A stretch of 46,543 nt of DNA from an uncultured Formosa sp. (lineage in GTDB: Bacteria > Bacteroidota > Bacteroidia > Flavobacteriales > Flavobacteriaceae), in assembly GCA_913052445.1 (NCBI GenBank), contig CAJXDP010000011.1, positions 1-46,543 of the forward strand. The letters are read 5' to 3'. The position numbers were made by a program, and so were the translations under genes. Below the pieces are notes generated by a model. That model ran no database searches, was not told where the DNA came from, and saw only the letters and a program-made list of their open reading frames with translations. The number at the start of each line of letters is the position of its first letter. Position 1 is the stretch's first letter. Below, piece after piece: positions 7,639-16,036 of the stretch.

Positions 7639-8068
7639 AATTGGAAATAAAAAGGCTATTCCCATTAATTTCTACAAAATATGGTTTGAGGCTACAGCGA
7701 AGCTCAGGATTTTCTAAAGGCTGTCCTGTGAATAAGCTATACTTGTTATTGTCGTCACAACCGCAGACACCTTCTATTCCGTTAATGGCCAATACAGAGC
7801 AGCTGCTGTAAATATGATTAGGGTCTGCAGCATCAAACGCCACATATCCAGTGCCAGTATTGTTAACTATAATTCCTCCATTTCCAACATTTGGAACGTA
7901 AACAGGATTGCTTGGAAATGTTAGCTGATTGTATTGAGAAAGATTGAGATTTAGAGATGTAACAACATTAATGCTAGCCAAAAAATTGCAAGAACTATCG
8001 TAGTTATTGCTCTTTGAACATCCAATGAAAATAAAAGCAATGATACTTATTAGTTTTTTAAGACTCAT
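7637..8068 (-). CDS. Lipoprotein with degenerate Rieske-like fold
   Basis: A 143-residue protein with a lipoprotein signal: hydrophobic stretch and lipobox FIGCSKS with the acylated Cys near residue 17. The rest follows the layout of small Rieske-like proteins of Flavobacteria: a beta segment with GYVAFDAADPNH, a first Cys loop (SSCSVL), a second Cys loop (VCGCDDNN), then YSLFTGQP and a C-terminal LKPYFVEINGNSLFI strand pair. A true Rieske centre needs CxH and CxxH; here both histidines are missing, while four cysteines remain. It probably does not hold a normal 2Fe-2S cluster. Function unknown; converges on the TonB receptor gene. Confidence 0.7.
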   Translation of the reverse strand: MSLKKLISIIAFIFIGCSKSNNYDSSCNFLASINVVTSLNLNLSQYNQLTFPSNPVYVPNVGNGGIIVNNTGTGYVAFDAADPNHIYSSCSVLAINGIEGVCGCDDNNKYSLFTGQPLENPELRCSLKPYFVEINGNSLFISN

Positions 8069-8144
8069 ATTTATTGATTATATAACCTAAATATTAGTTA
8101 GACGCTCAATTTACGATAAAAAGTTTTGGAAGATAAATATTTTG

Positions 8145-8152
8145 TATATTTG
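8145..8152 (+). promoter_or_regulatory. Candidate -7 box of greA
   Basis: TATATTTG fits TAnnTTTG and lies 100 bases before the greA start. The nearest TTTG (8125-8128) is 16 bases upstream, shorter than the ideal 19, so the -33 part is uncertain. Confidence 0.5.
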
Positions 8153-8251
8153 TGTAGCTATCTCGTGAAAACGAGATTTTTCTATTTAGTTCTAAATTCT
8201 TTTGAACTATTCAAAAATGTAAATAAACGACTACTTTAAAAATTATTAGTT

Positions 8252-8725
8252 ATGAGCAATGTATCTTATTACACGGCTGAAGGTTTAAAAAAATTAAGAG
8301 CTGAATTAAAGCAACTAAAAGATGTAGAGCGAGTTAAAGCTTCTAGGGCAATCGCAGAGGCTAGAGATAAGGGTGATTTAAGTGAGAATGCAGAATACGA
8401 TGCTGCCAAAGAAGCACAAGGCATGTTAGAAATGCGAATATCAAAACTTGAAGACACTCTGTCAGGGGCTCGTTTAATTGATGAATCTCAGCTTGATAAT
8501 ACTAAAGCTTTGGTATTGTCTAGAGTGAAGATAAAAAATCAGTCAAATGGCATCGAATTAGACTACCTTTTAGTGGCAGATGGAGAAGCTGATTTGGCTG
8601 CAGGAAAATTATCTGTAAACTCTCCCATAGGCAAAGGGCTTTTAGGGAAAAGCGTTGGAGATATTGCCGAAATTCAAGTGCCAAATGGTATTTTGAAGTT
8701 TGAGATTTTAAATATTTCAAGATAA
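8252..8725 (+). CDS. greA: Transcription elongation factor GreA
   Basis: At 157 residues this is a full-length GreA. The N-terminal coiled coil carries the acidic tip (ARDKGDLSENAEYDAAKEAQGM), which enters the RNA polymerase secondary channel and stimulates cleavage of backtracked transcripts; D and E of the tip motif DLSENAEY are intact. The C-terminal FKBP-like domain ends with SPIGKGLLGKSVGD and the IEVPNG-like IQVPNG motif. The HIT gene follows 22 bases downstream, a common pairing in Flavobacteria, and the two are likely co-transcribed. Confidence 0.97.
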   Translation: MSNVSYYTAEGLKKLRAELKQLKDVERVKASRAIAEARDKGDLSENAEYDAAKEAQGMLEMRISKLEDTLSGARLIDESQLDNTKALVLSRVKIKNQSNGIELDYLLVADGEADLAAGKLSVNSPIGKGLLGKSVGDIAEIQVPNGILKFEILNISR

Positions 8726-8747
8726 ACTAACTTTTAATAATAAATCG

Positions 8748-9137
8748 ATGAGCTCGATTTTTACAAAAATAATTAACAAAGACATTCCCTGCTACAAGAT
8801 TGCTGAAACAGAAAATTTTCTGGCGTTTTTAGATATTAATCCAAATGCAAAAGGCCACACCCTTTGTGTGACAAAACAAGAAGTTAACAAACTATTTGAT
8901 CTTGATCAATCTGTCTATTTAGACTTAATGGAGTTTTCAAGAACTGTTGCAATAGCTATAGAGAAGGCAATTGATTGTAAACGAGTTGGTATGACTGTAA
9001 TAGGTCTTGAAGTTCCACATGTACATGTGCACCTGATCCCATTAAATTCCATGGAAGATGCTCAGTTTATGAAAAAGCAGAAACTAGTTGAAGAAGATTT
9101 CATTCAAATCGCCGATAAAATAGCATCTTTCTTATAG
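8748..9137 (+). CDS. HIT family nucleotide hydrolase
   Basis: A 129-residue histidine triad protein. The opening SSIFTKIINKDIPCYKI is the Hint/HinT start, and the active-site motif HVHVHLIPL has its three histidines at 91, 93 and 95; the middle one of such triads is the nucleotidylated residue. Members hydrolyse nucleoside phosphoramidates or aminoacyl-adenylates. It follows greA closely and its last codons overlap by 6 bases with the end of the converging histidine kinase gene. Confidence 0.93.
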   Translation: MSSIFTKIINKDIPCYKIAETENFLAFLDINPNAKGHTLCVTKQEVNKLFDLDQSVYLDLMEFSRTVAIAIEKAIDCKRVGMTVIGLEVPHVHVHLIPLNSMEDAQFMKKQKLVEEDFIQIADKIASFL

Positions 9138-10283
9138 CCTTTTTAAACTAATCTGCATGGTGGTTCCAACTTCTGTTTCTGACTTGAGAACCTTGATTTT
9201 TCCGCTATGATACTCTTCGATAATTCGTTTTGAAAGCGATAATCCCAATCCCCATCCTCGTTTTTTAGATGTAAATCCTGTTGCAAATACCTTTTTGAAA
9301 AGTTTCTTTGGAATTCCTTTCCCAGTATCAACTACATTAATAAATACCATGGTATCAGTAGACTCTAAGGAAACAACAATATGTCCTTCCCCTTTCATAG
9401 CATCAATGCCATTTTTAACTACATTTTCAATGACCCAGCTGTATAGCTCATTATTAAGCGCTACAAGAATTTCAGTTTCAGGAACTTTTATTTCAAATGT
9501 AATTAATTTACTATTACGCGACTTTAAATAGTTAAAAGACTCTATGGATGCTAATACAATATCGATAGTTTTAAGTAATGGCTTAGATCCTATCTTACTA
9601 AATCTATCTGTAATTGTTTCAAGGCGTTTGATATCTTTTTCAATCTCAGAAATATATTCAGGATTAATAGCTTCTGTTTTTAAGAGTTCTGTCCATCCAA
9701 TTAAGGATGACAATGGGGTGCCTATTTGATGTGCAGTTTCTTTAGCCATCCCTGTCCATAATTTGTTTTGCGATGCAACTTGCGTACTCTTGTAAAATAG
9801 CCAAACAACAGTACTAAATAGTAAAAATATTAATAAAAGAGCAAATGGATAGTATTTGAGCTTGTTTAGCAATTCAGAATCGCCATAATACATTGTAGAT
9901 AATATTTTACCGTTATAAATTACAGGGATTGGATTATTCTGGTTTCTGAACTTTTCAGATAATATTTTCAGATATCCTTGAATATCTTCAGAAATAAGCT
10001 CAATATTTTTGGATTGAAAATTTCCTTTGGAGTCTTCAATAATCATTGGAGTTGAAGAATTACTTTGAATAATTTTTAACGGAAAATCACTAATGTTTCC
10101 ATTAAGGTCAATAACTTTACCTAACTCAATTTGCGCCTGAGAAAAATTCTCCATTTTGACACGTTCCTCTTTTTTAAACTTTTGAAAAAATTGATAAGTA
10201 TTCCATAAGATTAATGAGATAGTTAGAAATGAAATGACGATAATTATCCAGCGTAATAAGTGTTGTTTTGAGGCGATTTTCAT
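9132..10283 (-). CDS. Membrane sensor histidine kinase (orphan)
   Basis: A 383-residue kinase with TM segments at about 10-31 and 146-164 enclosing a roughly 115-residue periplasmic sensor domain, then HisKA and HATPase_c. The phospho-acceptor is His185 in AKETAHQIGTPLSSLIGW, an H-box variant common in Bacteroidetes. N-box VVKNGIDAMKG, G1 DTGKGIPK, F-box FATGFTSK and G2 GLGLSLS are all intact. No response regulator gene is adjacent, so its partner is elsewhere. There is no HAMP-like spacer of normal length. Signal unknown. Confidence 0.93.
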   Translation of the reverse strand: MKIASKQHLLRWIIIVISFLTISLILWNTYQFFQKFKKEERVKMENFSQAQIELGKVIDLNGNISDFPLKIIQSNSSTPMIIEDSKGNFQSKNIELISEDIQGYLKILSEKFRNQNNPIPVIYNGKILSTMYYGDSELLNKLKYYPFALLLIFLLFSTVVWLFYKSTQVASQNKLWTGMAKETAHQIGTPLSSLIGWTELLKTEAINPEYISEIEKDIKRLETITDRFSKIGSKPLLKTIDIVLASIESFNYLKSRNSKLITFEIKVPETEILVALNNELYSWVIENVVKNGIDAMKGEGHIVVSLESTDTMVFINVVDTGKGIPKKLFKKVFATGFTSKKRGWGLGLSLSKRIIEEYHSGKIKVLKSETEVGTTMQISLKRL

Positions 10284-10378
10284 TAGTTTATTTTTATCAA
10301 AATTAAATATAATATAATTATAGTAATTTTATTACCTTATAATATGGCTTTCTCCTTTTCGATGGCGTCATAATTTGT

Positions 10379-10386
10379 TAAATTTG
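10379..10386 (+). promoter_or_regulatory. Candidate promoter of the DUF3127-aat-ppk2 operon
   Basis: TAAATTTG fits the TAnnTTTG -7 box. TTTT at 10356-10359, exactly 19 bases upstream, matches three of four positions of the -33 TTTG element. It lies 57 bases before the DUF3127 start. Confidence 0.5.
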
Positions 10387-10442
10387 TATATATTTAGAAA
10401 AAATGTTAAATTAATATTTACAAAATTAAAATTGAATTTTAA

Positions 10443-10817
10443 ATGGAGTTACAAGGAAAGATAAAAGTCATCGGTGAAACACAATCGATTGGGGATAAAG
10501 GGTTTAGAAAACGCGAACTAGTTTTAACAACAGAAGAGCAATATCCGCAACATATTTTAGTTGAATTTATTCAAGATAAGACAGATCTTTTGAATAGCTT
10601 TCAGGTTGGTCAGCCGATCAAGGTAGGGATTAATTTACGAGGAAGAGAGTGGATAAACCCACAAGGTGAAGCGAAGTATTTTAATGCAATTCAAGGATGG
10701 CGTATTGAGAACCTACAACAAGCTCAAGCTCCTGTAGGTACAGCAGTTCCTCCTGCTGATGCTTTTGAGCCAGCAACTGATCTGACTGAAGATGAACCAA
10801 ATGATTTGCCGTTTTAA
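10443..10817 (+). CDS. DUF3127 domain protein
   Basis: A 124-residue protein matching DUF3127, a small OB-fold-like family found mainly in Bacteroidetes. The N-terminal 90 residues (from MELQGKIKVIGETQS to the FNAIQGWRIE strand) form the conserved domain. The tail is acidic, low-complexity and ends DEPNDLPF, which closely resembles the acidic C-terminal tip (DDDIPF type) that SSB proteins use to recruit partners. That resemblance suggests a single-stranded nucleic acid role but is only inference. First gene of a four-gene run with aat and two ppk2 genes. Confidence 0.8.
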   Translation: MELQGKIKVIGETQSIGDKGFRKRELVLTTEEQYPQHILVEFIQDKTDLLNSFQVGQPIKVGINLRGREWINPQGEAKYFNAIQGWRIENLQQAQAPVGTAVPPADAFEPATDLTEDEPNDLPF

Positions 10818-10856
10818 CGAAAGTTAAGACAGGATATACTTCCATTTAACACTATT

Positions 10857-11498
10857 ATGCGATTGCTTAACAAGATTATAGAGTTTCCTCCTCTGTCAGA
10901 AGCAAATAGCGATGGTTTGTTAGCTATTGGAGGGGATTTGTCGTCTAAAAGAGTGTTGTATGCTTACAAAAGTGGAATTTTCCCATGGTATGAAGCCGAT
11001 CAGCCACTGATGTGGTGGTCCCCAGATCCACGATTTGTCTTATACCCAAGTAAACTAAAGATCTCTAAGAGCAGCAAACAGCTTTTAAAATCTAAAAAAT
11101 TTGAAGTGAGTGTAAATCGCAACTTCAAAGAGGTAATTTTAGCTTGTGCTAAGATTAATAGGCAATCTCAGTCCGGTACTTGGATTACAGACCAAATGAT
11201 TGAAGTTTACTGCGAGTTACATAATATGGGGATTGCTAAATCTATTGAGGTTTGGTTAGACAATAGACTTGTAGGAGGTCTTTACGGAATTCAGTTTAAT
11301 GATGTTGTATTTTGTGGCGAAAGTATGTTTAGTTCTGTTAGTAATGCTAGTAAAATTGGTTTTATAAGCTTCATTCAAATGTCAAAATTCAAGTTAATTG
11401 ATTGTCAAGTATACTCATCCCATCTCGAAAGTTTAGGAGCTGAGTTTATAAGTAGATCAGATTTCATTCAATATTTAGCCCCAGTGCAAAGCATATAA
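10857..11498 (+). CDS. aat: Leucyl/phenylalanyl-tRNA--protein transferase
   Basis: It adds Leu or Phe from aminoacyl-tRNA to proteins with N-terminal Arg or Lys, marking them for ClpS-ClpAP degradation (bacterial N-end rule). At 213 residues the length is normal. Family landmarks are FPPLSEANSDGLLAIGGDLS, GIFPWYE, WWSPDPRFVL, the GTWIT block, and VGGLYGIQFNDVVFCGESMFS, followed by the SxHLxSLGAEFISR end motif. It lies 39 bases after the DUF3127 gene and 28 bases before the first ppk2. Confidence 0.96.
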   Translation: MRLLNKIIEFPPLSEANSDGLLAIGGDLSSKRVLYAYKSGIFPWYEADQPLMWWSPDPRFVLYPSKLKISKSSKQLLKSKKFEVSVNRNFKEVILACAKINRQSQSGTWITDQMIEVYCELHNMGIAKSIEVWLDNRLVGGLYGIQFNDVVFCGESMFSSVSNASKIGFISFIQMSKFKLIDCQVYSSHLESLGAEFISRSDFIQYLAPVQSI

Positions 11499-11526
11499 AT
11501 ATTAATTCAAAGTAATTCAATTGCCT

Positions 11527-12375
11527 ATGTTAACTAAAGAAGATTTTGAATCATATTCCGGAAAAGAGTCATTCAAAAAAGTTTTAAAAACTAAACTTAA
11601 TAAAACTCGATATGACTCAATAATAAATGTTATTAATTATGAATCAGAATTACTTAAACTGCAAGCAGAATTAGTTGATTTACAGCAATGGGTTGCAAAA
11701 CATAAAAAGCGTGTCTGTATATTGTTTGAGGGAAGAGATGCTGCTGGCAAAGGCGGGGCTATTCGTCGATTTACAGAGCATTTAAACCCGCGATCTATGC
11801 GTGTAGTTTCGCTTACAAAACCGACTGAAATTGAAAAAGGTCAATGGTATTTCAGACGCTATATTAAAGAATTGCCTGAGCCAGGCGAACTGGTTTTTTT
11901 CGACAGAAGCTGGTACAATCGTGCAGTGGTTGAACCGGTGATGGATTTCTGTACTGATGAACAATATAATAGCTTTATGGCACAAGTTCCAGAATTTGAA
12001 CACATGCTTTATGAGGACGGGGTAATTATTATAAAATTTTGGTTCTCGATTTCTAAAGAAGAACAAAATAAACGATTTAATTCAAGGTTAAAAAACCCGC
12101 TTAAACAATGGAAGTTTAGTCCAGTTGATAAAGAAGGTCAAATTAGATGGGATAAATACACTTCTTACAAAGAGCAAATGTTTAGCCAAACTCATACATC
12201 ATTTAGTCCTTGGATTATTATAAAAACTAATAGTAAAAAACAAGCTCGTTTAGAAAGTATTAGACATGTATTGTCTCATTTTGAATATGAACGGAAAGGT
12301 AGCTCGAAGTCAATAATATTACCGGACCCTAATGTAGTACAGCGCTACCACAGACTGATTTCTCAAATTGATTAA
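11527..12375 (+). CDS. ppk2: Polyphosphate kinase 2 family protein (first copy)
   Basis: PPK2 enzymes use polyphosphate to phosphorylate nucleotides, mostly ADP or GDP, or AMP in other classes. The single-domain, 282-residue chain has Walker A FEGRDAAGKGG, the Walker B and lid segment FFDRSWYNRAVVEPVM, the LTKPT block, and WKFSPVD with WDKYTSYKEQM toward the C-terminus. I use ATG 11527 rather than TTG 11521, two codons upstream. It is followed after two bases by a second, diverged ppk2, so they are a tandem duplication with probably coupled translation. Which nucleotide each prefers cannot be read from the sequence. Confidence 0.9.
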   Translation: MLTKEDFESYSGKESFKKVLKTKLNKTRYDSIINVINYESELLKLQAELVDLQQWVAKHKKRVCILFEGRDAAGKGGAIRRFTEHLNPRSMRVVSLTKPTEIEKGQWYFRRYIKELPEPGELVFFDRSWYNRAVVEPVMDFCTDEQYNSFMAQVPEFEHMLYEDGVIIIKFWFSISKEEQNKRFNSRLKNPLKQWKFSPVDKEGQIRWDKYTSYKEQMFSQTHTSFSPWIIIKTNSKKQARLESIRHVLSHFEYERKGSSKSIILPDPNVVQRYHRLISQID

Positions 12376-12377
12376 TT

Positions 12378-13148
12378 ATGGAAAATATAACAAAAAAAGA
12401 TTTAAAAAAACTTAATAGTAAGCGTGGCCTTCAGCTGCTTTTGAGTCATGATGATATGACGATCTCAAAAGCGTTAAAAATTATAGGTTATGAAATTCAG
12501 CTAGAGCATTTGCAAGAAAATCTTATTAAGCTTCAACAATGGGTTGAGTCTGAAGGAGAAAAGTTAGTTGTTATATTTGAGGGGCGAGATGCTGCCGGAA
12601 AGGGAGGTGCAATTCGACGTATGACACAACATTTAAATCCTAGGGAGTTCAAGGTTGTTGCACTTCCAAAGCCAACAGATGAAGAAAGTAGTCAATGGTA
12701 TTTTCAACGCTATGTAAAGAACTTACCTAGAAACGGTCAAATCACTTTTTTTGACAGAAGTTGGTACAATAGAGCTGTTGTGGAGCCTGTTAATGGGTTT
12801 TGCAACAAAAAAGAGTATGATATTTTTATGAATCAGGTTAATAGTTTTGAAAAAATGATTATTGATTCTGGAATTAGATTGGTGAAATTTTATTTTTCTA
12901 TTTCTAAAGATGAACAGTCAGCTCGTTTTGAAGATATAAAATCAAGTCCGGTTAAGAAATGGAAATTTAGTCCTGTTGATCAAACTGCACTAGAAAAATG
13001 GAGCGACTATACGTCTTATAAATCTAAAATGTTTGATAAAACTAACACCGAAATTGCACCCTGGATTATTATTAGGGCTAATAAAAAAAGTAGAGCAAGA
13101 GTTGAGGTTATCGAGAAGCTACTAGAAATTATCCCTTACAATAATTAA
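12378..13148 (+). CDS. ppk2: Polyphosphate kinase 2 family protein (second copy)
   Basis: A 256-residue paralogue of the upstream gene with the same motifs: FEGRDAAGKGG, LPKPTDEESSQWYFQRYVK, FFDRSWYNRAVVEPV, WKFSPVDQ and WSDYTSYKSKM. It has a shorter N-terminus and a shorter C-terminus than the first copy. The core blocks are almost identical while the linking segments differ widely, so the duplication is old and both copies are under selection. The start ATG lies two bases after the first copy's stop. It is the last gene of the run and converges on truB. Confidence 0.9.
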   Translation: MENITKKDLKKLNSKRGLQLLLSHDDMTISKALKIIGYEIQLEHLQENLIKLQQWVESEGEKLVVIFEGRDAAGKGGAIRRMTQHLNPREFKVVALPKPTDEESSQWYFQRYVKNLPRNGQITFFDRSWYNRAVVEPVNGFCNKKEYDIFMNQVNSFEKMIIDSGIRLVKFYFSISKDEQSARFEDIKSSPVKKWKFSPVDQTALEKWSDYTSYKSKMFDKTNTEIAPWIIIRANKKSRARVEVIEKLLEIIPYNN

Positions 13149-13226
13149 TATTCATCAAAAGCTAGTTTAAAGCTCCTGAAAAGACTGAGTAGATTGATTT
13201 TCTTTCATTATTCTAAACAAATAACT

Positions 13227-13916
13227 TTATCTTAAATGCGAAACAAAGTCTTCAATTGAAGTAGCCTCTTCTATAGTGAAGGACCCTATTTTTGTCCGCC
13301 TAAGCGCTGTTAAATGTGCACCTGATTTCAGGGCCTTTCCAAAGTCATGAGCCAAAGATCTGATGTATGTGCCTTTACTACAAGTAACGCTAAAATCAAT
13401 CTTAGTTTCATTAATTGCTGTAATTTTAAATTCGTCAATAGTTACTTTTCTTGATAGAATCTCAACCTTTTGACCAGCCCGTGCAAATTCATATAAACGC
13501 TTACCTTCTTTTTTTAGAGCAGAAAAAATTGGCGGAAATTGATCGATTTCACCTACGAATTGATTGGCAGTGCTGTGGATTAAATTAGTGGTTATGTGAT
13601 CTGTCTGAAACGTTTGGTCTATCGCAGTTTCTAAATCATATGATGGAGTTGTACTACCTAATTCTAGGGTGCCTGTATAAGTTTTTATATGGTTTTGGAA
13701 TGTGTCAATCTGTTTAGTCATTTTGCCAGTACAGATCACTAGAAGCCCTGTGGCTAAAGGGTCTAAGGTTCCAGCGTGACCCACTTTTATTTTCTTTAAA
13801 TTAAAAGCTTGGCGTATGTGCCAGCGTAATTTATTAACTACCTGAAAGGAGGTCCATTCTATGGGCTTGTCTATTAACAGTACCTCTCCTTTTAAAAAAT
13901 CTTGTACCGTTTTCAT
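13227..13916 (-). CDS. truB: tRNA pseudouridine(55) synthase TruB
   Basis: It makes the universal pseudouridine at tRNA position 55. The 229-residue protein has the catalytic motif HAGTLDPLATG with Asp52, the KPIEWTSFQVV start motif, the PPIFSALKKEGKRLYEFAR tRNA-binding block and the SKGTYIRSLAHDFG motif. It has only a minimal C-terminal segment in place of a full PUA domain, as is common in Bacteroidetes. It starts 4 bases after uppP in the ftsX-DUF3098-uppP-truB run. Confidence 0.97.
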   Translation of the reverse strand: MKTVQDFLKGEVLLIDKPIEWTSFQVVNKLRWHIRQAFNLKKIKVGHAGTLDPLATGLLVICTGKMTKQIDTFQNHIKTYTGTLELGSTTPSYDLETAIDQTFQTDHITTNLIHSTANQFVGEIDQFPPIFSALKKEGKRLYEFARAGQKVEILSRKVTIDEFKITAINETKIDFSVTCSKGTYIRSLAHDFGKALKSGAHLTALRRTKIGSFTIEEATSIEDFVSHLR

Positions 13917-13920
13917 TTTA

Positions 13921-14709
13921 TTACATTGTTAAGATGAGTGCTAAAACACCAATTACTAAACAGTAGTAGGCAAAGTATTTTAATTGGCTATTTTTAACCA
14001 GTTTAACCATTAATGAACAAGCAAATAAACCAGATAAAAATGCAGCTAAAAATCCAGCTGATAAAATTCCAAAATTGATAGCATCATAACTTATGTCGCC
14101 GCTTATAAGGTCCTTTCCAATCTTTCCGAAAATCAATGGAATTACCATTAAAAACGAAAAACGAGCTGCTTTTGATTTGTCATTCCCTAGTAATACAGAG
14201 GTCGAAATTGTGGCCCCTGAGCGTGACAATCCAGGTAGCATTGCAACAGCTTGCGCTATACCTATAACTAAAGCATCCCAAAACCCAACTTTTTTTGTTG
14301 TTGGCTTGGAACGATCAGCCAAAAACAATAGCAAGGAAGTTACTATCAGCATCGCTCCAACTAAAGGTATGTTTTTTCCAAAAAGAGATTCCAGCTCTTC
14401 CTCAAATAATAGACCAATAAATCCAGCAGGTAGAATTGAGATTATTATTTTAACAATGAATTGCGTGTCCTCGTTCCATTTAAACTTAAGTAACTGGGTA
14501 ATGATTAAGATTACATCTTTACGAAAAACAATTATGGTGCTTAACGCGGTAGCAAAATGCAGAACAACGGTAAAAATCAAGCTATCCTCAGGAAGTGAAT
14601 TGTCGGATAATAGTGCTTTGCCAATCTCCAAATGTCCGCTAGAAGAAACAGGCAAGAACTCGGTCAGCCCTTGAATGATGCCAAGTAAGATGCTATCAAG
14701 AATATCCAT
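13921..14709 (-). CDS. uppP: Undecaprenyl-diphosphate phosphatase UppP/BacA
   Basis: It dephosphorylates undecaprenyl diphosphate to recycle the lipid carrier for peptidoglycan and other envelope glycans. The 262-residue membrane protein carries both family signatures: the N-terminal GLTEFLPVSSSGHLEI block with the catalytic Glu and the second motif LPGLSRSGATIS with the catalytic Ser/Arg. About eight hydrophobic segments are visible. It is next to the divisome gene ftsX on the same strand. Confidence 0.97.
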   Translation of the reverse strand: MDILDSILLGIIQGLTEFLPVSSSGHLEIGKALLSDNSLPEDSLIFTVVLHFATALSTIIVFRKDVILIITQLLKFKWNEDTQFIVKIIISILPAGFIGLLFEEELESLFGKNIPLVGAMLIVTSLLLFLADRSKPTTKKVGFWDALVIGIAQAVAMLPGLSRSGATISTSVLLGNDKSKAARFSFLMVIPLIFGKIGKDLISGDISYDAINFGILSAGFLAAFLSGLFACSLMVKLVKNSQLKYFAYYCLVIGVLALILTM

Positions 14710-14961
14710 TTACTTTTTAAAGTTTTTTAGGATTGCAAAAATTTGAACTCCAAAGCCTATCAAAATTAAAGTAGGGGCCACTCGAATTCTTCTGATACTA
14801 TATATTTCAGGATTAAATATATTTGGGTCATCCGATCCACCACCAGCCATTAAAATAAATCCTAGAGCGATAAACCCTAGGCCTATAAACATCCATTTGT
14901 AGTTTTGTGTTCCAAAAATAAAGGTTGATTGTTTATTTTCTTTTCGTTTTTGTTCTCCCAT
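14710..14961 (-). CDS. DUF3098 membrane protein
   Basis: An 83-residue protein with two transmembrane helices (about 24-41 and 63-80). The FIFGTQNYKWMFIGLGFIALGFILM opening and the SIRRIRVAPTLILIGF second helix define DUF3098, a Bacteroidetes family encoded almost always between ftsX and uppP. Position suggests a supporting role in envelope growth or division; no function has been shown. Its stop codon directly abuts the uppP start. Confidence 0.88.
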   Translation of the reverse strand: MGEQKRKENKQSTFIFGTQNYKWMFIGLGFIALGFILMAGGGSDDPNIFNPEIYSIRRIRVAPTLILIGFGVQIFAILKNFKK

Positions 14962-15000
14962 AATTAATTAAAAATAATTGATGTAGTATTAACCAGATGA

Positions 15001-15879
15001 TTAATAATGAAGTTGATCTGTTTTAAGATTTAAAAAGCGCTGAGTAGCAAAAAAAGTACTCCACCAAGTAATTAATACACCTGTTAAAAATATTGATGCA
15101 AAAAGTAATCCAATAGATAACTTATTTTGGGTCAACAGAAGTTCAGGGAATGTTATGTCCATATAGTACAGTACAATAGTCATACCCATAATTGCCATTA
15201 ATGAGCCTATAATTCCGAGTCGTATACTTCTCCATATAAATGGTCTACGAATAAATTTTTTAGTAGCACCAACCATTTGCATGGTCTTTATTGAAAATCG
15301 TTTTGAGTATACTGCAAGACGAATAGAGCTATTGATTAATAAGACCGCAATAGCTGTAAAAATTCCGCTTATGATTAAAATCCATAAACTAAGTCGTCTT
15401 ATGTTACTATTCATCAATGACACCAGGTCTTTGTCGTATTTTATATCTTCTACAAAGTTTTTCTTTAGGGTGCTTTTTGAGATACTATCTAAACGTTTGG
15501 CAGTCACATAATCTGCTTTTAAGTTAACCTGAATCGAGTTTTTTAATGGATTGTATCCTATATCGTCTAAAAAGTCTTCACCATATTCAGTTTTCATGTA
15601 ATCTGCTGCTGATTCCTTAGAAATAAACTCTGTTTGTTTTACATATTCAGAAAAAGTGAGGCTTTTTTCAAGTTGTTTTATTTCAACGTCTTTGGAAGTG
15701 TCCTCTAGGTAAATAGTAAGAATAACTTGTTCTTTAAAGTTGTCAGAAACAGATTTTGCATTTAGTACTAATAGCCCCAGCGTGCCTAGTAAAAAAAGGA
15801 CTAATGTAATGCTAATAACGACTGAAAAATATGACGAAATTAAGCGGCGTTTTTGATGTTTTTCAAAAGATGAACTCAT
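15001..15879 (-). CDS. ftsX: Cell division protein FtsX (permease)
   Basis: A 292-residue FtsX: one N-terminal TM (about 22-42), an extracellular loop of some 120 residues that binds the peptidoglycan-hydrolase partner, then three C-terminal TMs. The conserved block VYSKRFSIKTMQMVGATKKFIRRPFIWRS between TM2 and TM3 couples to the FtsE ATPase. ftsE is not adjacent, which is usual in this group. First gene of the minus-strand run ending with truB. Confidence 0.95.
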   Translation of the reverse strand: MSSSFEKHQKRRLISSYFSVVISITLVLFLLGTLGLLVLNAKSVSDNFKEQVILTIYLEDTSKDVEIKQLEKSLTFSEYVKQTEFISKESAADYMKTEYGEDFLDDIGYNPLKNSIQVNLKADYVTAKRLDSISKSTLKKNFVEDIKYDKDLVSLMNSNIRRLSLWILIISGIFTAIAVLLINSSIRLAVYSKRFSIKTMQMVGATKKFIRRPFIWRSIRLGIIGSLMAIMGMTIVLYYMDITFPELLLTQNKLSIGLLFASIFLTGVLITWWSTFFATQRFLNLKTDQLHY

Positions 15880-16009
15880 GATTAATGTCTTACAACTGTA
15901 AAAGTAAAAAAAAACTTACTTAAAAAGCTAGTATTTTCTTGAAAACAAATTAATATTCCTTTGTGTGACTGTTTAATTAAGCATAGTTTTTTACTTGCTA
16001 AATAAAGTG

Positions 16010-16017
16010 TAAATTTG
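16010..16017 (+). promoter_or_regulatory. Candidate -7 box of leuS
   Basis: TAAATTTG fits TAnnTTTG. TTTT at 15987-15990, 19 bases upstream, is one mismatch from TTTG. The leader would be very short, about 15 bases. No T-box or leader peptide was found upstream of leuS. Confidence 0.45.
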
Positions 16018-16036
16018 TGATTATAATGATGTTGAT

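Noticed and set aside
14093-14674. Open reading frame of 193 codons antisense to uppP
   Set aside because: Long, but it mirrors the uppP codons and has no family features. uppP carries both catalytic motifs.
15880-16036. T-box or leader peptide before leuS
   Set aside because: No specifier loop, T-box sequence or run of Leu codons. T-box regulation is also not typical of Bacteroidetes.
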